A program made the translations under genes and the position numbers. Shown here piece after piece: positions 31,771 to 43,073 of a stretch of DNA of 64,000 nt. The notes beneath the pieces were generated by a model. The model was not told the DNA's origin. It searched no databases and worked only from the letters and a program-made list of their open reading frames with translations. This DNA comes from Athripsodes cinereus (Eukaryota; Arthropoda; Insecta; Trichoptera; Leptoceridae). Positions within the stretch are counted from its first letter, which is position 1, and each line of letters starts with the position of its first letter. The stretch lies in contig OX388307.1 in the NCBI GenBank assembly GCA_947579605.1, forward strand, positions 8,409,237-8,473,236. The letters are read 5' to 3'.

Positions 31771-32506
31771 ATTCCTTACCGCGGACTTCATTCAATATCA
31801 ATGTACAATATGAAAGATTTGATCCACCGAGCGTGTTCTAAAATAATATAAAAATAATACACATTACCAACAGAATTTGTTATACCAAGTAGTCAAAGTT
31901 CTTCTATTTCGTCCTGTATTCAACCACTTCTGAATAAAAATATCTTCATTTTCATCCGTCAACTTTACATGTCATGTCTTATTTATTAACGAATATGTTT
32001 GAGCATTATTTAAAAAAAATCCATGTAGCTTTTTTCCAAAAGTGATTTTAAGAAGTGAAAAAAGGTTTGGAAATTTGACAAATAAAATTATAATAACGGA
32101 TTGAATAGTCGAATCTCAGCTCTAAAAAGCGATTGGTTAGTAGTAATCTCTGAGCGAATTTGGATATAAAGCTAGTATATAATAATTAATGACTTGAGCA
32201 GAAATACAATTATCCAAGCATGATATTTCTAGATATAAAATTATTAGACACAATAATTATGATCTTATATACATAGTACAGCGTATGGTAAATAAGGATT
32301 GATAATAATTAATCATATCTCTGTCTGATGTCTTAAACAGATTCATCAAAATATAATAATAATAATAGCTACAATATTATTTTGTTCAACTTGTATAATA
32401 CGTATTATATAACCCTAAATTGTACCTATTAAATAAACGCGATTCAAAAATCGGGCATACAAAATATTGTTACAGAAAGATTTATCTACGAAATATATAA
32501 TATATA
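31771..32506. other. No gene seen
   Basis: AT-rich with (aat) runs near 32350; nothing recognised. Confidence 0.55.
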
Positions 32507-32690
32507 AGAAGACCGGTAGGCCGTCCTAGAAGAAGCTGGCAAGGGCAGGTGTCAAACTTGTGTGTTGAAAGGCTTGGTTTGGAGTGGCCAGAGGTCCTGG
32601 AAGCAGCAGTGGACAGGGATCTCTGGAGGAAGTACCTAGGCGCAATGGGCCCCCGACCCAACAGGACAAGGGGAAGAAGATGTATGTATG
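32507..32690 (+). mobile_element. LINE 3'-end fossil, family F
   Basis: Forward frame: 'RRPVGRPRRSWQGQVSNLC' then 'WPEVLEAAVDRDLWRKYLG'. The GRPRxxW...AxDRxxWR pattern marks the C-terminal tail of RTE-like or related LINE proteins (compare GRPPxRW...AQDRAAW in the copies at 38838 and 48056). It is a different family from those. Only the tail is present. Confidence 0.65.
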
Positions 32691-33094
32691 TATGTAAGTT
32701 AAATGACATAGGATTAGGTATATTAATCTAAAATGGCTTACTTACTTTACTTTTTATATGGCTTCGGCTTGTAAATGGCCTGTGCCAAAAAATAGTACAT
32801 TGATCTTGAAGTATCAATTTTTGTACTTACTCCATTGTTTGATTGAGCAAAAAATATCTTTGTAGTTAGAAACCGAAATCCTATACACATCCTCTACTAA
32901 CCAATCAAAGTGATATCTGTTTTTTTATGAATAAGCGTTTGGAGTACAATGTGAAACAAATCAAAGTGCATGAGAATGTGAACTTTCTGAATGTTTTTTT
33001 TTATTAACACAGAGAGATCAACATGTTAATTCATTATATGTAGTGTGTCCACTGGTTACTTGAATAATGGAAAAAATCATAATATATTGATTTA
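32691..33094. other. No gene seen
   Basis: Unassigned AT-rich sequence between two LINE remnants. Confidence 0.5.
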
Positions 33095-33225
33095 TTCAAG
33101 CATTCATTCTTTACTATACATTGATTACAAATAATTCCAAAAAATATACATTCAAATGAAATACAATCAATATACAGAGGGCGAGTTTATAGCAAAGACT
33201 CGATCACTTCCAACTAACACATAGT
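33095..33225 (-). mobile_element. LINE 3' UTR fragment, family E
   Basis: Contains 'attctttactatacattgat' (the complement of the tail at 13410-13440) and 'gagggcgagtttat' followed by 'cttccaactaac', the shared 3' UTR core. The stem seen in other copies is decayed here. Confidence 0.65.
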
Positions 33226-33411
33226 AAAGATACACATTATTTATTCATACCATCATAATAATTTCAACAAGAGAAGTAGTCAGAGGACTAACCGCATGCA
33301 ATAAATATATGCAAGTCGTTCTTTTTGTGCAATACAACTCGAGACATTCAGAACAGGTGTTGAATCTCATCGCTAACACACAATAATATTGATGTATTTT
33401 TTTTGGAAAAT

Positions 33412-33570
33412 ATATATATCTGGGTTTTTATAAACCCAAATATAACCATATACAACTTTCACAGTAAGCTTAAAGCTTCTGTCGTGAAAGGGGAGTTTGC
33501 CGTCACCTGGGATCGAACCATGGACCCCCTGTTCACGAGGCCGAGACTACCTCCAGGCTACCGACGGGCT
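33412..33570 (-). mobile_element. tRNA-derived SINE, family 1 (inverted)
   Basis: On the minus strand: 'cgtcggtagcctggaggtag', B box 'ggttcgatcccaggtg', 'caaactcccctttcacgac', and the 3' part 'tttgggtttataaaaaccc'. Same order as at 10509-10716, but with a short AT tail instead of pure A, so probably older. The 60-codon open frame across it is the repeat translated. Confidence 0.8.
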
Positions 33571-34950
33571 AATTCCATTGTATAATTTGATCTTTTTCTA
33601 TTGTTTAATGAAAATTATCTTAATTATTATAAACATATGTATAGAAATAAAATAGTTTCTGGTAGATGAGTCGTCAAATTAGTAACGATGAGAATGTTAA
33701 TATTAAAAGCTTCATATGAACGGGCCAGGTAATAAGAAATTTCCCACTGCAGGAAAAAACACACAACTCATAATATCCATGGGGGTAGAAAAGTTTAATT
33801 GCCTGTTTGTGCAGGAGGGTGGGTTATGACGGTGTTTGGGGATAGTAGATGTTATACGGTGGTTACGACCGAACTATAGAGAGGGTCAACCGACGAGGTG
33901 AGTGTAATACGGAGTGAAAAACTCGATGAAACTTAGATCAATATTGATATTATTAGGAGAAATTTTCGCAACATGCTAAAATAAACATTATTTCATTTCA
34001 TTAATGGTACTAAATTCAAAAAAATATTCAATTGCACCTTTTTATTCATAAAATATACGGCTAACGCCTTATTAGAAATCAACATGAACAAGAAAATTAT
34101 ATTCACTGTGTCGGTGTTTAGATAGTAGAATATTCTTAGAAATTATAGTCTTCAAATGAAATTAACCTTTAGAATTTAATTGTGATAACAAAAAATAGGT
34201 TTTGTTCTGAATATCGCTCTGCTCTCAGAAAACAATATTTAAATCATATTAAGACAAATATAGCTCCACGTATGTAAATTCAAAATAATTTAGGTTAATT
34301 AGAACACAGAATAATATACACAATGATCTTCAACGATCTTCAAGAAACATAAATAATGTTTCATGCGATGTATATTTGCGTTTAGTACAGGCCGATTCAT
34401 CTAAATAAAAGGCAAAAATTATCGATGTCATTTATTGACGCTTGTCTTTCATAGACACGATATGACTAGGCATGAGAAAATATACCTATTACCCACGGGG
34501 AGAATATATCCTGTTTTGAAAAGCTATTATACACGCCAGGTACATACTACATACATCCATCCCACTTCTTCCATAAACAGAACACTACCAACATACTACA
34601 CATAGTACCAACATAATGTGTAATATGTTGGGTAGGAAAGCACCAGTTCTATGTTATTACTTTACCTATGTAGGTACGTACATCATGAGGAAGTATCATA
34701 TCAAACCATTAATCCAAATTAAAAACTCTAATCAACGTTCGTCTGATAGCCTGAAAGTAAGCATTTGCATATATAATTTTTCGTAGCTTGGATCATTAGG
34801 AATTTATATGTCGCATTGATCGCTGCAATGGTTATTTAGTATTTTTTTTTTCATTTTAAGATTAAAAAAATATTTGCCTGATTTTATTGGCACTCACAAT
34901 GTGGTAATCACGAAACATTTTCAATATTTAAGTAATTCAAATAATTAAAA
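33571..34950. other. No gene seen
   Basis: Includes a short motif near 34108-34135 ('gtgtcggtgtttagatagta') that recurs at 41520-41545 and, in part, at 45560-45582. A locally GC-richer part at 33780-33920 has no recognisable content. Confidence 0.5.
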
Positions 34951-35112
34951 AGATTAGGACCAGAGATAGTACAAACGATTCATTAGAACGAATCTATAAT
35001 ATTAACTTTTCGCAAATAAATTGTTGTTAAATTTACCAACGACTTGTTTGCGATTGGTTAATATTATAGATTCGTACTAATGAATCGTGTGTACTATCTC
35101 TGGTCCTAATCT
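34951..35112. repeat. Foldback element, 66-bp arms
   Basis: 34951-35016 and 35047-35112 are inverted copies with only a few mismatches around a 30-base centre. Both outer ends read 'agattaggaccagagatag' on their own 5'-to-3' strand. Immediately right, 'gatagtacgtaccaatgatt' (about 35113-35132) looks like a partial extra copy of the arm. No coding content. Confidence 0.85.
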
Positions 35113-36089
35113 GATAGTACGTACCAATGATTCGTTGTAAGTATTTTTCTCAGTGTAGGTGTGCATATTATTAGAAATTGCATGAATGAGGAGAAAGCAA
35201 AAGAAGTACGTCAGGATAGATCAAAATGGCGTTCCAATCTCTGCACCTACCCCGCATTGGATACGGCTATAGGGTATAGACTATAGATGTAGCAAGTCCA
35301 ATCGATACTTTATATACGGAAAATATAGTAGATGTATTAACAAATAGATAAAAATAACATTTATCGAGACAGCCAACATATTTACATTTAAATATGATTA
35401 AAGTTTACCTTAAAGTGAAGCCTTATGGTGATATCATAAATAAATAATTTAGAGTTAAATAATTTATTGGAAAGAATCCAATTGTTCATCATTGAAAAGT
35501 AAAGTCTGATTTATTATTTAACCACTTAAGGGGCAGAATTCATAACAAAAATACATAAAAATTCAAATTACTTAATGTAAAAATGTATTTTCGGTATTAC
35601 GTACAAGAGTAAACGAAAGGTAGCGATTCACGCAGCGGAATGAGACGATGTATAGTAATGAAAAATTATAAAGCATACATTATGGAGTAAGAGGGTTGAA
35701 ATTCCAATGAAAAGACTAAAAAATAACGAACATTGGAAAAAATTAAATGGCCTTTAACCATCATATTTTCAAATAAATTTTACTTCCAATTACTGTATAA
35801 AATCTAACAGAATTTCATTTCCTATTACCGACAATTCACTATCGCCAATTGATAATAAAGATGGTCCTGAATGGATCATGTTCAATGATAATTGACAAAA
35901 AAAGTATTGTTTGATTTTTGCCGACAATCTGAAAGGTCCTCTTTCACAACACATCGTTTCAATGGCTACGATATAAGGGTATAAGAAATACGCAGAACGA
36001 GGTCTATCTATCTATATACCATGACATACATACGTGTGAGGTAGTCAGAAAGCTAATTGTACGTAGCAAGAATGCAGATTATTATTCTC
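35113..36089. other. No gene seen
   Basis: AT-rich; nothing recognised apart from the partial arm copy at the left edge. Confidence 0.5.
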
Positions 36090-36245
36090 TGCGTGTTAAT
36101 AAAAACGAAGAAATTCAGTACGGGTAGCACACATTACGCTGAACTGAACATGTCTTATTATTTTATTAGTGGTGTAATACGAACACATGCCTTTTACGGG
36201 ATGCTTATTCAAAAATTTACAGAAAAGAAAGAGTGACCAAATTTT
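36090..36245. repeat. Dispersed repeat J, copy 3
   Basis: 'cacatgccttttacgggatg' and 'aaaaatttacagaaaagaaa' align with 12137-12175 and 31725-31765; 'gtagcacacattacgctgaa' also resembles 12080-12100. Confidence 0.4.
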
Positions 36246-36830
36246 TGCCGGAAACTACACAGAAAATGATGCCTGTTTTTCAAATATGACTTTTATATTT
36301 TTTGGGCAAATTCAGTAAAAACTTATTAATTTAGAAATGTAAGTTATATATTAAGTTAAAAATTTAGCAATAATTGTATCAAAATGCGACGACTTTCGAG
36401 TTTAACCTAATCACGGCCATAGGTAATAATAATGATATGCTTAGATAAGTACCTATTATTATAAAACGAGTAAGGTTAATAATATAAAACATTAAAGGTG
36501 AAATATTATAATGTGAAAAGTTGATAATAAATTACATCTCCGTTACTTACATACATGTATGTACGGTAGCGCGGAGCGTTGTTCTACCAACATAACACCA
36601 GCACCAGCCGGCAGACTCCGGGGTATCCTCAATGATACTTTAACGCTTCATTGGGTGAATTTGTTTGTCAGCTATGTAGTATTATTATTTTCTATGCATA
36701 ATAATGAAAAGTTTCTGGAAACTTTGAACTTTGATATACGTTCATGTAATATCTAATATTAACTAAACTTTTAAAGATATTATTAGATCGAGAGATTAGA
36801 TTATTCACATACGATTTACCTATCATAATC
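36246..36830. other. No gene seen
   Basis: A short GC-richer segment at 36565-36630 ('accagcaccagccggcagac') stands out from the AT-rich flanks but shows no motif. No gene. Confidence 0.5.
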
Positions 36831-36833
36831 TTA

Positions 36834-37528
36834 GGGCCGCGATATCCAAATAGAAGTTAACCAGTGGTTAAGTAATCAACTGTTATGAGTTAACTTGTTC
36901 ATGTTCGGCGTTTGGTGATACTGTATCATAAAAATAATTTACAATGGTTACTTAACCAGAGGTTAACTTTCTGAAGTGATGTAAACAGTATTCACATATG
37001 GCAATACCTTAGTACAAATCGGTTGATATTTAATTTTTACGCACTTTTGTCGTACGAGTGGCAACACTAGGGAAGTTATTTGACACTTCACTGGTTGTTT
37101 GGACCCGCCCATAGAGTATAATAATAGTATATTGAGCCGCCATTTTAAATTTTAACGTGTTGCTCATGTTGACGAGTGTTTTGAAAGTTTCAATAATATT
37201 GTTCATCGGATGATGTATCAACATTATTATGAAGATAATTATCCAGTTTTGATCAATATATTATATTATTATAACACAATATTCTCAAACCAAAATGACA
37301 AACTATGTAACTGTCAAATTGATGACATATATAGCACCATCTACAGATGAAAAAAATATTCATTCTCAAAGTTAACTCGTGGATTCGACTCATGAAAATC
37401 GGGTGGTTATAAATAACCACTTGTTATCTCCGTAACAGACATTGGATATCACCATTTCTTGAGTTAACTTATGGTTAACTCTTGACAACAAGTTAACTAC
37501 TTGGTTAACGTTTTGGATATCGCGGCCC
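36834..37528. mobile_element. 695-bp non-autonomous DNA transposon (PIF/Harbinger-like MITE)
   Basis: Perfect 17-bp terminal inverted repeats begin 'gggccgcgatatccaaa' and continue with weaker pairing. The flanks are TTA on both sides (36831-36833 and 37529-37531), a 3-bp TWA duplication typical of PIF/Harbinger. GTTAAC-type hexamers recur inside both ends (for example 36857, 36892, 36971, 37373, 37462, 37492), possibly as transposase or host-factor sites. No transposase frame is present; the open frame at 37030-37224 has no domain. Confidence 0.82.
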
Positions 37529-37531
37529 TTA

Positions 37532-38044
37532 ATCAGGTAAAATGTGGGTAGTTTAGTACATTATGGAGTAGGTACTTTGCATAATATTAGTGGAGAAGTT
37601 TCTATGAGAATATAAGAGAGGATATTGTATATTTTCATTATTGTAGTAACACTTAGATAGGATTTGTTTTCTTTTTATAATTGGGTAAATATTTTTGCCC
37701 TAGCACCATAGATTTGGCCTATTTGGACAGTATAAATTAAATTGTTTCATATGCATTGTTCCATTTTAAACAGAGACAGGTTCGTCGAAGTGATCGTCTC
37801 CGTAAGGAGGAACCCAACATGGCATTTGAAGAAGAAGAACATTATGCATTATATTTTTATTCGAATGAAATAAATCAATTAAAACAAATGCACATATATA
37901 ATAATATTTTTCTTTCCACAATAAAGAACATAAACAATTACACAATATTATAAAGTGAGGTGATATTCGTACAATAATAATAATTTTAACAAAAATCTTT
38001 ATGGTACAAAAAAAAGTATACATTAAAATAAAAAAACATGACAA
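37532..38044. other. No gene seen
   Basis: AT-rich; open frames at 37756-37953 (+) and 37766-38074 (-) overlap each other and show nothing recognisable. Confidence 0.5.
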
Positions 38045-38090
38045 CATTACCACCGAACACATAATTTTGTGCAATAGGTGAGTTAATAAA
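38045..38090 (-). mobile_element. LINE 3' UTR fragment, family E
   Basis: 'gaacacataattttgtgcaa' and 'taggtgagttaat' match 7940-7970 nearly base for base. Short remnant. Confidence 0.5.
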
Positions 38091-38136
38091 TCCGATAAAA
38101 TAAATGAAAATATAAAATTAAATACATATCATCATC

Positions 38137-38405
38137 ATCATCGCCCTCAACGCTCCTCTCGGGAGCACAGGGCAGAAACCAGCCTCCTCCATTCAGAGCG
38201 TCTCTGTGCCAATTGCGTCGCCTCTTTCCACGACATTCCTTGCGCTCTGATATCGTTGTCATAGGAACGGTGTATTGTGAAAGAGGGACGCCCGGGCCGA
38301 CGGAACCCCTGCGGACGGAAAAACAGTGCTCTTTTTTTGGCCAACTATCATTAGGCATTCTCAAAACATGTCCCAGCCAGGACCATCGTCTCTCCTGTAT
38401 TACGG
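38137..38405 (-). mobile_element. LINE 3'-end fossil, family A (inverted)
   Basis: Minus strand: 'GFRRPGRPSFTIHRSYDND' leading to 'AQGMSWKEATQLAQRRSEW' and a stop. Upstream, in another frame, lies 'SWLGHVLRMP' (compare WAGHVAR in RTE tails), so at least one frameshift separates the two. This copy shows that family A is an RTE-like endonuclease/RT element with a GRP motif before its final domain. A (atc)n microsatellite adjoins at about 38129-38142. Confidence 0.75.
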
Positions 38406-38837
38406 AGATTACAGGTCTCTGCTTAAATACATATACTTTATAAATATTATGTACATTTTACGATAATCATTGAATGAGGTTACATATACAAGTTTAACAC
38501 GTGAAACGTAACACATTGGGTGCCGGGTTCGAGTCCCGTCTGCGAAACTATCAAATAAGAAGACGTCGTTATTTCTTATTTTTTGTGATAGTTTCGTCAA
38601 TTACATACGGACCCAACAAAAGTTAAAAAATGTAACAAATCGCTTGCGACATAGTATCGTTGTTTGATTTACTTTTATGTAACATAAATAAAACTTTAAC
38701 TTTCTTGTTAAGGCATATTTGGTGTGGATTTTAATCTATTAAAGTTTAATGGGTATTATAAAACTTGGATCGCTGTCAGTAGGTCAATTCTGCAATATGT
38801 ACGGTCAGTGTTATACATAGGATATCTATCTATCTAT
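38406..38837. other. No gene; possible SINE crumb
   Basis: 'gccgggttcgagtcccgtc' near 38521-38539 looks like a pol III B box, but no A box or body can be set. A (tatc)n run lies at about 38823-38842. Confidence 0.4.
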
Positions 38838-39335
38838 CTATACAGCCACTTCTGTCCACTGCTGAACATAGGCCTCCCTCATATTTCTCCAGGCAGCTCT
38901 ATCTTGTGCCTTCTGAATCCAATCACCAGCAATCCTCTTTACGTCATCTGACCATCTAGTGGGCGGTCTCCCTCTACTTCTCTTATCTTCTCGAGGTCTC
39001 CACTCCACTACCCTCTTTGTCCATCTTTGATCGGTGAATCTAGCGACATGTCCCGCCCACGCCCACTTCAGTTTTGTAATTCTTTCAACAACGTCAGTAA
39101 CTCCGGATCTTCTGCGAATTTCTGTGTTGCGTATTCTGTCTGACAGTCTTATGTGGAGCATGTCCCTTTCATGTTTGCGCTGTGCCACTCGGAGCTTCCT
39201 GACGGCCGCTTTTGTGAGCGTAAGCGTTTCTGCACCATAGGTCATGACGGGTAGCACGCACTGGTCGTATAATTTGCGTTTCAAACATAGGATACATACA
39301 TAACATACATAGGATAACCAACTCAAAAACCGCAA
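38838..39335 (-). pseudogene. RTE-type endonuclease/reverse transcriptase C-terminal fragment
   Basis: 165 codons open to a stop. Key features: 'LYDQCVLPVMTYGAETLTLT' (end of the RT region), 'RKHERDMLHIRL', 'KWAWAGHVARFTDQRWTKRV', 'RSRGRPPTRWSDDVKR' and 'AQDRAAWRNMREAYVQQW'. This series is typical of the C-terminus of RTE clade LINE polyproteins, widespread in insects. The endonuclease and RT catalytic core are missing, so the copy is 5'-truncated and dead, but the retained part has no stop, hence fairly young. Related copies: 48056-48568 (-) and 52081-52275 (+). Confidence 0.88.
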
Positions 39336-41320
39336 TGCACCGAAACTAATTTAATTATATAATCATCTGCACTTAAACTCTACCTAATAACCTGGGAACA
39401 ATCTAAGAAAATACTTATTCAATATATTTAAGATCAAAAGGATAATCGTTATCAGTAACAATCGTGCCCTATGTTCCTGAGAGGTTCACTAAAGGGCAAA
39501 AAGAAAAAAATGTCAATTGGTGATGTTGAAACTTTTATTGGTGAGGCCCCATGTTAAACTTCCGACTAGGATTTTTTTCCGATAAGAATTTTATGCAAGG
39601 TCAGTATGTTGTCAAAATAATATATACTTACATTTCCTTCTTTTTCAAGTGTCGAATAATGTCTATAGGCCTCTCCATCCTGTACAAGACCTACAAGACG
39701 AAAGAGGTCTTCAACCTACTACAAGGAGATGACGTAATATATTTGAATTTTTTAATTACAGTGCAAAGGAGCATTGTAAAAGCACTATTGACTCCAAGTG
39801 ACCCATATATATTCTTTCAGAATAGTATATTTCACCGCTGAACATAAAATGCATTACGAATTGGAGTAAAAAGTTGAAAAAGAACACCGTAAAAATATTT
39901 TTTTGTTTTTACTGAGAAGAATCTAACAAAAAAAAATCAGTACCCACTTCAAAAATAATTAGGATATAACAAATTCAGAACATCTTTTAGTGGTCTAATA
40001 ATATATCTCTAGGTGGGTGCATTCATTACGACCCAATGCGCTAATTTGTTCAACTAAATTGTTTCATAATGGTTAAATTCTCGAACAAAGTCCATGACTA
40101 TTGTATTATTGCACTAAAACTGTTTTATATTAACTACCACTACCGACAAAATGCAGTATCTAACTCAGAAATACACCAATACCTTGATTTACGAGAAATG
40201 ACAATCATGCTGATCTACCCACGAAGACAAAACTAATCAGATTTTAACAAATTATAAACATGACGTATTGTAATAAAAACTTTGAAACCACATTAAGTAA
40301 TATGATGAAGTTGTCAAGAGAAAATTGTCCTCAAACCAGCCTGAGACAAATCGTATACATCAAAACCCCTCTCTTGTAGAAGTGGTGTGTTATCACATTT
40401 ATTTAGAAAATTAAATGTTATAACACACTTTGTTATATTTCGCAAATGGCATACGTATAAACACGACTATTAAGATATTTTAAAGTTTTTATGTAGATTG
40501 TAGACTGACCTATGGGAATTCATTTTAAAGACCCCACATACCAATTGCGTAACTGCGGGGTATCACTGTATTAACATACAATGCCCACTTTTCATACGAT
40601 ATAGACATAATCCATATATGGATACATAATATAGATAGTTGGATAGTAGATACGTACAGTATATGCTAGTTAATCTCAAACTAATTGCCAGTCGCGTCCC
40701 GTTTAACGGTGAGCCATTTGGAAAATGCAACGAATCGGTCTTTAGAGAATTCAGTATGGATAATGCATTATAATATATTTTATACTACACTTCTAACGTA
40801 GTTTGTTACATAGCCAGCTTTGACCGGTTTAACAAAATTACTAAAAAATTTATTGATGAACATATTTTTTTCACGATATTACAACAGTCACAATATCTAA
40901 TTATAAAATATGTATTAAGAAGATATAGGTACCAAAAGTAATATCTTCAAACATTTGTTTATTATTTTAGATCTATAAAGTATAATATTGTGATCTTTAT
41001 ATTATCGTCAACTCTATCCTCTACGCAGCACGCCTCGTTACAGGGAAACCTGGTGAGGCCTGCTGAAACATTATTTTATCCACATTGGTGATATATTGTC
41101 CCTGTTTTCTATGTTTATTTGTTGAATAAAGTATTGTTATTGTTAAAAACAAGGCGGAAATTCGCATTAATGATATAATAACAAATTAAGTATAAGGCTC
41201 AACTACGTAGCACAAACAACTGAGAGTAAAAATTGGAACCTTCGTATCTCTTCATTTCCATTTTTATAGGCAAATCATTCGATTTATTGAGTCAACGTTA
41301 ATTTTGTAAAACGCTATGTT
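39336..41320. other. Long stretch, no gene seen
   Basis: The 96-codon frame at 39551-39841 has a possible hydrophobic middle but no known motif. The end at about 41090-41145 ('gaataaagtattgttattg') could be a LINE tail. Confidence 0.5.
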
Positions 41321-41389
41321 TATACATGGAAAAAAACACAATTGGTTTTTGAGTAAAACTAAAACCAATTTGTGTTTTTTCCATATATA
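41321..41389. repeat. Near-perfect hairpin, about 27-bp arms
   Basis: 'atggaaaaaaacacaattgg' on the left pairs with 'ccaatttgtgttttttccat' on the right, with one-base slips, around a short loop containing 'gagtaaaact'. The size fits a small-RNA precursor or the core of a tiny MITE. No promoter was identified. Confidence 0.65.
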
Positions 41390-41775
41390 TAAATCATTCG
41401 AGTTCAAGAAAAGTATTTTTCGTATCTTATCAATTACAAAACAGCACAAATCGAAAGCAACTTAACAAAACTGCGATTTTTTTATAACAAAACACTCCAT
41501 AACCATAAAAATAAGTTCAGTGTGTCGGTGTTTAGGTAGTAGAATTCCATAGCGAAATAAAAAAAAAATGTTTTATTTATTTCGCATAAAAATAAGACCA
41601 AACGAGAGAGAGCAAAGTATGTGGAGAGAAACTTTGCAGCTGTCGTTGTTCAAGCTTACTTCAAACATACAGACAAATATTTTACTTTTGCTATAGTGGA
41701 CTACGGATGAACTGTAACAATGAGGATTAACTTACTTTTGCATAATATTGGAATAATAATAATAATAACAATGTA
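41390..41775. other. Left flank of the mariner-type element, no gene
   Basis: Contains the short shared motif 'gtgtcggtgtttaggtagta' (about 41520). It ends in (aat)n and the TA target dinucleotide (41774-41775). Confidence 0.5.
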
Positions 41776-41807
41776 ACGGGTTGTTCAACAAGAACTTTGT
41801 TTTTTAA
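41776..41807 (+). repeat. Left terminal inverted repeat of the DD41D element
   Basis: Begins 'acgggttgttcaacaagaac' next to TA. Pairs with 43040-43071 with three mismatches. Confidence 0.88.
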
Positions 41808-41888
41808 TTGTGGCAACACCAGCAACATGATAGTTTTGACATTTAATTTTTTGACGTATTCGTAGTGGATGCATTGGCAATTGTTGCA

Positions 41889-42965
41889 ATGAATTCAATT
41901 TCGCTTGAAAATCGCATTAAAATAATTAAAATCCATTATGAAAATGGTGGTTCTGCTAAAGTGACATTTCGTCAAATTCGTGATATTTTCGGACAACATA
42001 ATCGTCCTTCTGAGACCGCTATTAAGAATTTGGTCGCTAAATTTGAGTCGACAGGCTCGATACAAAATGTGTTAACACCAACGCGTGTACGACCGGGTCG
42101 TTCAACTGAAAACATCGCAGCCGTGAGCCACAGTGTTGAAGCAGATCCAAATTTGTCAATTCCTCGACGTTCTCGACAATTGGGGTTATCCAAAACCACC
42201 ACATGGCGAATTTTGCGTAAGGATTTGGCTTTGAAGCCTTACAAGGTTCAACTGGTGTAGGAATTGAAGCCGAACGACCATTCAAATCGCCGTAGATTCG
42301 CTCAATTCATTCAGGAACAACCCGCTGGTTTTTCTGAAAAAATCATTTTTTCAGACGAAGCCCATTTTCACTTGTCAGGGTACGTCAACAAGCAAAATTC
42401 CCGCATTTGGGCGTCTGAAAATCCTAGAGCAATTATTGAGAAGCCGTTGCATGCTCAGCGTGTCACTGTATGGTGCGCTATGTGGTCTGGAGGCGTGATT
42501 GGGCCGTTTTTTTTCGAAGATGAGACTGGAAATGCGGTAACGGTCAATGGATCACGCTATCGCAAGATGTTGACAACTCAATTTTGGCCTATTATTGATG
42601 ACGTGGATATCACTGACATGTGGTTTCAACAGGACGGTGCCACATGTCACACAGCCAATGAAACGATCAATTTATTGCAAACCAAATTTCCCGATCGCAT
42701 GATTTCACGAAACTCAGCTGTTAAGTGGCCAGCCAGATCGTGTGATTTAACGCCACTGGATTATTTTTTGTGGGGCTATGTTAAGGACAGAGTCTATACG
42801 GAGCCAATCGAATCGATTGCAGCCTTAAAACTCAAAATCCGTGATGTGATTAGCGAAATAGTCCCGCCATTTTGCCAAAAAGTGATTAAAAACTTTGATG
42901 AAAGAATCGACATCTGTCAGCGTGCTCGTGGTGGACATTTGTCAGATATCATTTTTCATGCATAA
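41889..42965 (+). pseudogene. DD41D transposase with one in-frame TAG
   Basis: Start chosen at the ATG at 41889, since the frame opens only at a GTG further up. 358 codons, same frame throughout, broken by TAG at 42258-42260 (codon 124), in 'KVQLV*ELKP', where relatives usually have Gln; a single C-to-T change (CAG to TAG) would explain it. The N-terminal half has two helix-turn-helix regions ('SAKVTFRQIRDIFG', 'SRQLGLSKTTTWRILRK'). The catalytic half has 'IIFSDEAHFHLSG' (D156), 'WFQQDGATCHT' (D249) and 'DLTPLDYFLWGY' (D291). The role of the intact family is cut-and-paste transposition at TA. Otherwise well preserved, so inactivation is probably recent. Confidence 0.9.
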
Positions 42966-43039
42966 TTGCCAAACTTTTCTCTTTGTAATTCAATAAAAAT
43001 TTTAATCATCTTCATCAAATTTTTTTGTTTTATTTTGTT

Positions 43040-43071
43040 TTAAAAAACAAAGTCCTTGTTGAAAAACCCTT
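43040..43071 (-). repeat. Right terminal inverted repeat of the DD41D element
   Basis: Reads inward as 'aagggtttttcaacaagga' on the minus strand, followed by TA outside. Confidence 0.88.
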
Positions 43072-43073
43072 TA

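Larger units (their letters stand above)
41776..43071 (+). mobile_element. Full-length Tc1/mariner transposon, DD41D (rosa/Visitor-like)
   Basis: 1296 bp flanked by TA on both sides (41774-41775, 43072-43073). The terminal inverted repeats are 32 bp (41776-41807 and 43040-43071) and agree at 29 of 32 positions. The single transposase frame carries D156, D249 and D291, giving a 41-residue gap between the last two. This spacing defines the DD41D group rather than mariner DD34D or Tc1 DD34E. One in-frame stop breaks the transposase, so this copy cannot move itself, but it could be moved in trans. Confidence 0.9.

Noticed and set aside
41865..42260. Separate small helix-turn-helix protein (131 codons) upstream of a second gene
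   Set aside because: Both halves are in the same frame and form one transposase split by a single TAG.
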